Source of the DNA: Paralichthys olivaceus | Lineage: Eukaryota; Chordata; Actinopteri; Pleuronectiformes; Paralichthyidae | NCBI RefSeq assembly: GCF_024713975.1 | Contig: NC_091108.1 | Coordinates: 10,647,001 to 10,711,000, forward strand | DNA length: 64,000 nucleotides | Reading direction: 5' to 3' | Part shown: positions 55,613-64,000 of the stretch, one piece after another | Numbering within the stretch: the stretch's first letter is position 1 | Layout of the letters: each line of letters opens with the position of its first letter | Position numbers and translations under genes: made by a program | The notes under the pieces: model-generated | Databases searched by the model: none | The model's input: the letters and a program-made list of their open reading frames with translations, nothing else | Told to the model about the DNA's origin: nothing

Positions 55613-58190
55613 TCAAGATGACCGATGGTAGATGATGTGCAAGTGCTGCATCAGAGGCTGGTTGTCTGTTGCCATGGAAACTGTCTGCTCCAGCCTTCCA
55701 TCTGGACGGAGTTGAAACACTCTGGATATCTAGAAGAAATGAAAAAGGCGGGTGAGGACACATGACTCCTATGAGGTCAGTTTGACCTATGACCATGGAA
55801 ATCTAGTCAGTTAATGTTTAAGTTGGTGGAAGAAATCCCCTAAAGCAGAATTGAGATGAGGTCGAGAACATTTTTTGTGAGGCCACTGTGTCCTTGACCT
55901 TTGACAACCCAAATCAAACCAGTTCATCCTTGAGTCCAATTGAATGTTTGTACCACATTTGAAGAAATTCCGCCATGGCGTTCTTGGGATTTTGTTCACA
56001 AGAAAAAGTTCTGTTGCTGTTTTGTGATGAAATATGACGCAGATTTCAATATAGTGAACAAGTGGAGTAAATACTGAAGAGTGCTGCACGGTCATAAAGA
56101 GTTAGAGAATCAGATTTTTACCTGCTGGACATGTGGCTCCTTGGCAAAAGAGATTCTGGCCAGAGTGTGGGACTGCAGGTTCAGCTGCTTCCCAGTCAGC
56201 TCCCCCTCCTCAATCTCCACCAGACCTTCACAACACGTCACTCTGCAGTCAATACATGTGAGGCGCGTGTGCGTGTGTGTGTGTTTGCTTGAGACAACAA
56301 AGTAAGTTAACCATTTAAAAACGTCCCATAATGTAGGCAACTCTGTGCCAGATAAATCTTAATCTAGCAACAATTGAAATTCTATTTATCAAAGCACCAA
56401 GGTTTCAAAATGTAAGATTGACTTAATTATTAAAACACTACATCTTAACACTTTAACAATAGAGAGACTAAACAAACAGTAACACATTACTGCATAATGT
56501 TCCCATCTTTATGTGGAACATTGCATCATGGGCCTGATGTTGAAGAAAGTAAATTCTGTATGGTCGATGATTCTCTTGGATATGAGTCAGAATGCCTAAC
56601 TTTTAATAGATTACTGGAAATTCAATGATTTGTAAATAAAAAGGATACAACCAGGGGCAAAAACTGTAAATTGTAGCTTTACCTGAGTTTTGTGCGGCGA
56701 TGAACGCCACTCTGTTGGTTCCTGGCTGCATTCGAATGAAGCCACACTCCCGGTGCAGAGGCTTTTTAGACTCTGCATGGAAGGCATTGAACCTGTAAAC
56801 ACAGCGTCAGTGTGGAACAAGCTGAAGAAGTCTGTAGAAATATCATTTTCTCTCTTTTATATCAGTTCCAACGATATATTCTTACTATAGATGTGCTAGC
56901 TGTTTTCTTTGGCTCCTGTATGCAAGAAGTCAAATTAGTCCATAAGTCTTATCATTGTATTATTTGTCGATCAGGTGGGTACTTTGTGTCTGTGATGTCT
57001 TAGAAGCGTCATTAACTGCGGAGGAGCTCCTGCCCACGTTGAATATTGGAGATAAACGCAGGTTTTTGATGACTTCTAGGTCCTATTAACTGATTTACAT
57101 TTCAGCATTACTCTTCAACTTGCTGTGCCTGATTCTGGCAATTTAAGCTTTGATTCTCAGGCAGTTACACATTTCAAGCAGGAGGTGGTACCCACTCACC
57201 AAAGTTACATAGAACAACAGATGTTCAGGGTCAAGAGTGAGAATGAAGGCGGCACTGCTCTGCCTATTCCAAGTCACTGTACCAACAATGTGTTGCACGG
57301 TGTTGCTTTTAAAGTGCGATTGCTCCCATGTTAACTTACATGAAGTTCATCATTGGTTGTCCCACATGGCTGAAGTGCAGAGTCTCTGTGTAGCGGAAAG
57401 GATTTATGGTTGGAAAGCAGCCCTCTCCAGGCTCCTCTGACTCCCAGGCCCCCAGAAGCCAGTCTATGGGGAGGAGGGCAGGGTTCAACTCGGCTGCTGG
57501 TAAATCACAAAACAAACACAGCTCATGAAAACACAGACAGAAAATGTTGATGACGATGTTGATTGAAAAAAAAAACCAAAAAGGGAACATACAATAGAAA
57601 GACACCGGCTAAGATGTCTAGAGGATTTGTGCCGATAACATCCGACACTGAAGTTTGTGAAGAAAGTCAGGTGATCTACACAGCGGTATTGATACGTTTC
57701 TTTCTGTCCCTGTTTGCAGCACCCGGCTACTCCATCTCTCCTCTAGGTCTGAAGAGGAGACATGTGCAGCTGCCAGCCACCAGGTGGCGATCGAGAGGCT
57801 TTGGCTTCACTTTAAGAAACCTGTCTTTGACCTCACGAGCGCCCCCAACCCGGAAGTTAAGCATGACGGTGGGAATAACAATGATCCTTACTACTCTTTG
57901 GTGAAACATGTTTGAAACAGGTTTATACACAGAGGTGACTTCAGGACAACAGCCGCTTGTTTACTGTCACTGAAGCTGAAGTTCACTACGGTCATAATCA
58001 AAGCAGGGTGGACCATAAACGCACCACGGTGAGTTCGAGATGTACGTACAAATAACGACACACAGACTTCAGCTAAATCTGTGACGTTAATTAAAGTGTG
58101 CACGACTTCGTAGCTGGTGACACTCCGAACAAGCTGCTTATGAAGATTCAAACGGAACAACCTACCCGTGTGATTCACAGGACACGCCAT
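55613..58190 (-). CDS. Stand-alone nitrobindin (THAP4 C-terminal domain type), complete, 170 aa
   Basis: Ten-stranded beta-barrel haem protein; in vertebrates the haem is ferric, reacts slowly with NO and can isomerise peroxynitrite. Exons: 58166-58190, 57340-57496, 56683-56792, 56122-56225, 55613-55729; the sum is 171 codons. Family blocks in order: NPALLPIDWLLGAWESEEPG (about 13-32), GCFPTINPFRYTETLHFSHV, GQPMMNF, KPLHRECGFIRMQPG, NRVAFIAAQNSG, VEIEEGEL, ARISFAKEPHVQQ, LEQTVSMATDNQPLMQHLHI. The late His-rich strand (MQHLHIIY) carries the expected haem-ligand His. The first exon gives only MACPVNHT before the domain, so the zinc-finger THAP half of mammalian THAP4 is absent. Position next to bok supports orthology with THAP4's second half. 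An alternative start farther upstream cannot be excluded, but no THAP motif (C-x-C ... AVPTIF) was seen in the window. Confidence 0.9.
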
Positions 58191-58309
58191 TACTGACGTA
58201 AACAGGAAGATATAAACAACTACACTGAACACAACACAAGGTTTAATGTCCTTAGATCAGACTGCGACAGAGGCGGTGTGACGTGTTTATATAGACGCAA
58301 AGCAGGGGA

Positions 58310-58327
58310 TCATGGGAAATGTAGTTA
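58310..58327 (-). promoter_or_regulatory. ZNF143-type promoter motif of the nitrobindin gene
   Basis: The minus strand reads ACTACATTTCCCATGATC, which keeps the ACTAC and TTTCCCA blocks of the ZNF143/THAP11 consensus at the right spacing. It lies about 120 bases upstream of the start codon. Seen; function inferred. Confidence 0.55.
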
Positions 58328-59440
58328 GGGCAGTCGTGATCCACACAAGAGTAAAAAAGCCAAGAGTAACATTCAAGTAACATTTTTATATTTCTGCGGG
58401 TATTATCTTAGTATTCAGATAGTTTAGTCGAATTAAAGTCATAATGTTAACTTTATTTCACCTTTTTAAAAAAACTGTTACAAGGGGCTTGAAATGTTAG
58501 AAAAGAAAACTGAAGGCAAATAATAGGAAACTGTTGCAATATGAAGCCATTTAAAATGAATATGAAGAGCACACAGCATTAGAACACAGAAACAGAAACT
58601 AGAAAAGAAAAAAAGAATTAAAATAGATGGCATGGTCAGAACTAGGAGGAGAGTTTGTCTTTAGCAGAGATTTAAAAGAGAGTGGACGGTTGGGTCTTCA
58701 CTCAGGACGACTGGTCAAATGATCCGCTGGGTAGTGTGATGTATTCTAGATTTTACTGAAAGCCAGTGATGAGAAACTAAAGTCAGAGTAATATGCTCTC
58801 TTTGAGCAGATTTGATGAGAAGTCTGGCTGCTGCATTTTGGATGAGCTATAATTTATGTAGACCGTCAGCTCAGGCAGGTGAAGAGAGGAAAAGTTCTAT
58901 CTCTACATTTAAAAAATACTCCACTACAAGTAAAAGTCATGCATTCAAAACCTTGAGCAAAATTATAAGCAAATTGTACTTAAAGTAAGAAAAGTAAAAA
59001 TAAAATCTATCTGATGTCACTGCTGCATTATTGTGTTTGTGGCATTTTACTGCTGTAGGTGTTTCTCCAGATGTTTAATGTTGAGCTCATTTGAACTAAT
59101 TGGTTTTGTAGTTTAATCTACAGCAATGCATCATATTATTAAGGTCAACATGTCTGTGAGAGCCATGAAAATTAAACTGTTTATAAGCCCAGAAAAATTG
59201 TGATGGTGCATTTTCCAGTTATTGCAAGAGTGTTTTTATTTTGAAAGATTTGATTTAGAATAACAAATAAAAGAACAGTTCTTCAGAAAAATGTCATCTG
59301 AAAAGTGCTAAAGCTTTCCGACAATTTTCATTGAGTATAATATTTCCTGACATGTAGTGGAGTGGAAATATGAAAGTTGCATAAATGTCAATACTAATGT
59401 AAAGCACACAAGCAGGACATGTCTGATAAAATAAAGCACA
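58328..59440. other. Spacer between nitrobindin 5' end and agxt 3' end
   Basis: AT-rich, no gene or recognised repeat. The agxt 3' UTR reaches to about 59430. Confidence 0.5.
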
Positions 59441-59441
59441 C

Positions 59442-59447
59442 TTTATT
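59442..59447 (-). terminator. agxt: Poly(A) signal of agxt
   Basis: AATAAA on the minus strand, about 190 bases after the agxt stop codon. Seen; use inferred. Confidence 0.65.
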
Positions 59448-59634
59448 GAAATTTTACAGTGTACTCAGTATGGACTACTACATATCTGCCTTTTTTTTTT
59501 TACTACCAACTACTTATACAAGAAAGGCACATTTACGTTGCCTGTGCTTTTTTATTTATATATGTATAAAATCTCTGCAGGCGAAAGCACACACATTACT
59601 AAAATACATGCACTGCCCCAGGTGTTAAGCTCTG

Positions 59635-62600
59635 TTAAGCTTTGCTCTTTTTACAGTTCTTGAGAGCGTCTGCCAGGGCGTGCAGTGCCATGTCAGCGTT
59701 GGTCTTCTCACAGTTGTATCCCATCAATCCAATCCGCATCACCTAATGAAAGAGCGGTGGAGAGAAGAGTGAGTCCACAGTGACTCAGCAGCATGATTCA
59801 GGAAGCTATTAAAACACCTGACTTAAGATATTGCTCTCGTTATAATTGTTTATGGTAAAATTCGCCCCATTTTTAATTCCAAAAATATAATTAAAAAAAA
59901 TAGTCTTTACTGTTCAGGGATAAAATACCAGCAGCGTCTCACCATGCCAATGGAAGGACCCAGGCCTCCAGTCATCTCCATCTGGTGGTGTTTCATAATG
60001 TACATCAACAACTCCCTCCAGTCGTAACCGTCAGGGATTGCAATGGTGGTGACGGACGGAAGCCTTAAATCCTGCAGGACATGTCACACCATTAAAACAA
60101 CAATCTGGAGTCTGCAATCTTACAGCGCAAACTAGCTAAAGGGATGCACAATGTTATATTTATATTTGTAATGCTTATGTTCCAGTCCAGAGCTGTTATC
60201 TCTTTTCTTTTGGCACAATATATTTGCTGTTCTTCAGCATCAGGTTTTTTGTTGCACCGTAATACAGTAGTTAACCCGACTCACCCTTTCAGGGACAAAG
60301 AGCTTGAGGCCCAGGTCTTCCAGTCCTCTGTACAGATAGGCTGCCACCTCCTTGTGTTTCTTCCAGGACTCCTCCAGCCCCTAGAGGGAGACAAAGGACA
60401 ACGCAGTTCAAGGGCTGGCAGTGGCCGGTGAATGCAAGAGTTAATGAATTGTGTGGTAAATGTGTAAAGTGGTGAAACGTACCACTGTCCCTGATTCAAA
60501 GTAAAGCCTGTGAGTAGATAGATAGAAAATGCTGATTTACCCTCTCAACAAGAATTGCCAGACCCTCTCTCAGAGCGAAGAATCCAGACACAGGACCAGT
60601 GTGGTGGTAACTGAAACCCAGAGCACACTGGATCAAACATTGTTCTCATACCAAACAATTATATGAACATTGCCCAGTTCAAAAATAAGAATATAGTTTA
60701 ATGTCATTCTGATGATCTGCAATTCCAATTTAAGTAAAGTTTATGTGAGTAGAACAAGGAGGCATGCAGCAATTATGCTTGGTTGCAGCAGACTTACATT
60801 CTGGCTGGTTTGCCGTCACAGCCCCAGTAGTTGGATAAATGTGTCATGTCAAAGAGGTAGGACACGGGTTTTGTTTTCCTGTTAAACATCTTGTGGCTGT
60901 GAGAAGAATCAGAGACAAAGAGATTACTTTTTTTGTTTGTTTTCAGTTCTTTGTATACAGTTGTGGCAATTTGGGGAACTGTATGCACAGCTCCACACAC
61001 CACACCACAGAGTCCTTTCTTACCATGCTCTGTCATTAAAAGAGATGGGGGCTGTGCCAGGAGGTGCATTCAGGGCCTTCTGAGAACCAGTGTACAAGAT
61101 GTCAATGTCTGGGAGCACAAGAGGCAGATGTAAGTGCACAGTCACAGGCAGATTTGCTCTCAATTCAGTCTTTTATCATTTCCTTACTTTGCTTGTCCAT
61201 ACAAATTGGTGCTGCTCCAAGTGAAGCAACTGTGTCGACCAGGAAGAGGCAGTTATGTCTGCGGGAGTGAGGGGTTGGAAATTTGACATTATGCTTTGTA
61301 ATTAGCCAACAGGATTTTTAATGTTCGGTTTCAGAGAGATGCAGAGTGAGTCTCACTTTCTGCAGATGTCACCAATGCCGTCTACTGGGTGACAGAGGCC
61401 AGCGGAGGACTCTCCATGTGTGAGGAAAAACAGGACGGGCTTGTGTTTTTCTATGGCCTACAGACAGGAAGTAAGAGAAGTTAATTATCTAGTATGTAAC
61501 ATGTGTTAAGTTAGTGTTTGTCAAGTTTCTTAGTTATGTATTGGTTCTGATAAATGAGCCTGAATAGGACACTAAGCCTACCTGTTGAATTTCCTTATTA
61601 GTAAAATATCCTCCTGGTGTTTTAACCATTCTATGTACATTGGCACCTAAAGATAAAAACATTAATGATTAAATACTGATAGATGTATTGATAGATACAT
61701 ATATAGATAGATAGATATGTGGTGTGCGTAAAATCGTGCGTAAAATTGTGCGTAAAGATGTACCCATTCTTTCTGCAATTTCTGCAACGCGTTCTCCCCA
61801 GATTCCGTTGATGGCGACGAGCACGCTCTCTCCGGGCTCCACCGTGTTGAACACCGCACACTCCATAGCCGCGTGCCCGGAGCCGCTCATGGCTATCGTC
61901 ATGTTGTTCTCTGTCTGAAAGGCGTACTGGATCCCTCTCTTGATGTCATTCATGATCTTGGACAAACAGTGAAAACAACTTTTTTCAGCTACAATTGTCA
62001 AATGGGTTTAACTGAGTGAATTGTGTGGGTGCGTAAATCCTGTAGCCTGTATGCGTTTTTACGCACTGCTATTGATTTGATTTGAATGTGACTTTGGCCA
62101 CATTCCATAAATATTTGGTTCTGTTATGTTTAACTGAGAAAAAGCAGATGCGTCGTGTTGCAGAATGGTGGTATGACTGTTAACACGTGTACCCCAACAA
62201 ACCTGTAAGTTGGATGTAATCAAATAAAACCAAATCTCAGTGGAGAACCAAATATTCAACCATTTTTTGTAAACGAATTTTTAATGCAGTATTAATGTTT
62301 AAATAAAACAAGAATCGGGTTAAATTTGCCTCAGTCATAGTTTCCAACAAAAAATTTACCTCATACATTTCCGGGTGCATGTGACCAATTATTGGCTTCG
62401 ACCCTGCTGCCAAAATACGCGGAGGCACGTTTGAGGGTCCCGGTCCGAATAGGTAACGCATCGGGGCCTCTAGCGGGCGTAGCATGCACGCTGGCGGGGG
62501 AATGGTGACGGAGGACATGGAGCGATCCATGCGCTGCAGGAGCGGCGCGCTCCTGGCGGCAAGGGGACCATCGAGGGCCGCTGCAGTCTGCTGGGCGAGC

Positions 62601-62683
62601 AGCGCGCTCCGGCTGAAGAAAGACCGCTGCATTAGAGCTGGTGTCCTGGTTACAGAGAGACTCGCACTGAGTGAGGTCAACAC
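59635..62683 (-). CDS. agxt: Alanine-glyoxylate / serine-pyruvate aminotransferase, complete, 446 aa with leader
   Basis: PLP enzyme that converts glyoxylate and alanine to glycine and pyruvate, preventing oxalate build-up; it works in liver peroxisomes and/or mitochondria. Exons: 62360-62683, 61764-61956, 61582-61646, 61357-61457, 61188-61258, 61024-61108, 60798-60896, 60541-60610, 60285-60380, 59943-60071, 59635-59742; the sum is 447 codons and the borders match the 11-exon plan of human AGXT. Residues 1-51 are rich in Arg, Ser, Ala and Leu with almost no acidic residue, typical of a mitochondrial presequence. Met52 or Met56 would give a form of about 395 aa like the human 392. Active-site blocks: [42 protein letters not shown], and the PLP lysine in [12 protein letters not shown]. 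The C-terminus is KKSKA, not the KKL of human or a plain SKL, so peroxisomal import is doubtful. Confidence 0.95.
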
Positions 62684-63389
62684 TGACAGACAGAGAGACT
62701 CAGTCTGACTGTGAGCTTTAGGTAAAGATTTAACAGGTCTTTGACCTGCTGGGCGAAGGGCGGTTTGTGTCCCTTGACATCAAGATTGGCAATAAGGGGT
62801 ACACTGGCATATAAGGCCATAATAGAGAATGGAGGGGGGAGCATTATGTTGTATGCCTAACTTCACTGTTAAAAACTTCTTTTTCCAAGATTATAAAACT
62901 CACACAATCTGTAGACATGTGGTTATCAGGGCCCTTCTCCCATGAGTCCATATAAGGAAATGAAAAATACAAACCCTGGCAATTGATGTTATTTAATTAA
63001 GTTTAACAATATGACTTTAATTCGAGTAAATTATCTGAAAATTTCTTCCACTGCAGGGAAATACAGTGTTCACTCTGTAAATATGTGATACTTTTATAAT
63101 TCAATATTTGACACAACCTATTTGTCAGCAGTGCTTTGTTCTTTTGCCGGTTTTGATCTAGCAGAACTGTTTTTTTATGACTCATTTCTGTTCTGTATCC
63201 ACAGCAGCTGACTCTTAAACCAGAAAAATCTGGACTTGCACTTTGCAGCTTGGATCCGGTTCAGGTTAGTTTGCAGGTGGTTTGTTGATTTTGTTTGCCC
63301 CTCCACTTACTTCAGCATTGGGTTTGTAAAGAGGAGCCTCCTCTCAGCCGAGCCAATCTGCTCTCTCCAAGGAGGAAGGATGGGCAGGC

Positions 63390-63478
<89 letters not shown>

Positions 63479-64000
63479 AGCTCAATTTTACTGCCTACAG
63501 TAGGGAAGAAGTTCTCCTCCACCAATTATTGTGGCTCATCAAATGTTCCATGATCAAAGTGATATTGATCATTGTCATGGTCAAAGGAGCTGTAACATTT
63601 CAAGTTGCAGTTGTAAAAATAAAAATGTTAAAACCACTGAAATCATGTTTTCTAATAGGGTTGACAAAAGTTAGTTTCCTTAACAATAGAAAACATCTTA
63701 GAACTCCAAACTTCAAACTGGTCAGCTGGAACGTTTCCACTCACAAAGATATAATATTTTATAGGTTAAAAATCTGATTTATTGTTTAACTAGCATTTTT
63801 ATACAAATTGGAAATCTGTTGTTGTTGCCTTTTCTTACAGCTGTTATGTCACAGCAGGATCAGCAGATGGGGGCCTCTCTGAGCCTGGCTTGGTCAATAA
63901 TTACACCACTTGTAAATAAATGGGACTCAGAATGACGTCCTCGCCGGCCTTTGCACTGAACTGAAAACTCAAAATCGACCAAAACAGAGTGGGAGGAGGA
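62684..64000. other. Region upstream of agxt, no gene recognised
   Basis: Likely agxt promoter in the first few hundred bases, then AT-rich sequence and a long CA repeat. Nothing in the last 500 bases could be tied to a known protein. Confidence 0.5.
63391..63475. repeat. (CA)n microsatellite, about 42 units
   Basis: An uninterrupted AC dinucleotide run of about 85 bases. It produces long His-Thr or Cys-Val open frames that are artefacts. Likely highly polymorphic. Confidence 0.97.

Noticed and set aside
63236-63777. Long open frames with poly His-Thr or Cys-Val
   Set aside because: They are produced by the CA microsatellite and have no splice or promoter context.

Overview
The window looks like nuclear DNA of a teleost fish, probably a percomorph. 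Genes are split by short introns with GT-AG borders, the non-coding DNA is AT-rich with fish-type dispersed repeats and a long (CA)n tract, and every recognisable protein matches a vertebrate family. The exact species cannot be read from the sequence.

Layout from left to right: (1) the 5' part of a transferrin gene on the minus strand, 14 exons, with the 3' end of the gene beyond base 1; (2) a 5 kb spacer holding repeats; (3) ubxn7, complete, minus strand, 11 coding exons, 527 residues; (4) a 3.4 kb spacer; (5) ppp1r7, complete, minus strand, 10 exons, 343 residues; (6) a plus-strand gene of 6 exons and 236 residues for a small membrane-bound MHC class I-like protein, with a clear alpha-2-like domain, a short alpha-1-like part, no alpha-3 Ig domain, and an L1-type LINE fragment in the large intron before its membrane exon; (7) cdc20, complete, plus strand, 502 residues; (8) elovl1, complete, minus strand, 314 residues, tail to tail with cdc20; (9) bok, complete, plus strand, 213 residues; (10) a stand-alone nitrobindin (the C-terminal half of mammalian THAP4), minus strand, 170 residues; (11) agxt, complete, minus strand, 446 residues with a likely mitochondrial leader; (12) 1.3 kb with a long CA microsatellite.

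The genes do not form one pathway. They cover iron transport, p97/ubiquitin work, PP1 control, class I-like recognition, APC/C activation, very-long-chain fatty acid elongation, apoptosis, haem/NO chemistry and glyoxylate detoxification. The order matters as synteny: from general knowledge, ppp1r7, bok, THAP4 and AGXT all lie in human 2q37, and CDC20 and ELOVL1 are tail-to-tail neighbours in human 1p34, so the window joins two ancestral blocks plus transferrin and ubxn7.

Most notable observations: the reduced class I-like gene; a non-autonomous DNA transposon family of about 365 bp flanked by TTAA, with at least five copies; an agxt that carries a leader and an internal start but ends in SKA rather than a normal peroxisomal signal; a Lys in place of the anion-binding Arg of the transferrin N-lobe; and ZNF143-like promoter motifs near three genes. 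No retrovirus-like element, RNA gene or CRISPR array was seen. All exon borders were read by eye from splice signals, frame and family similarity.
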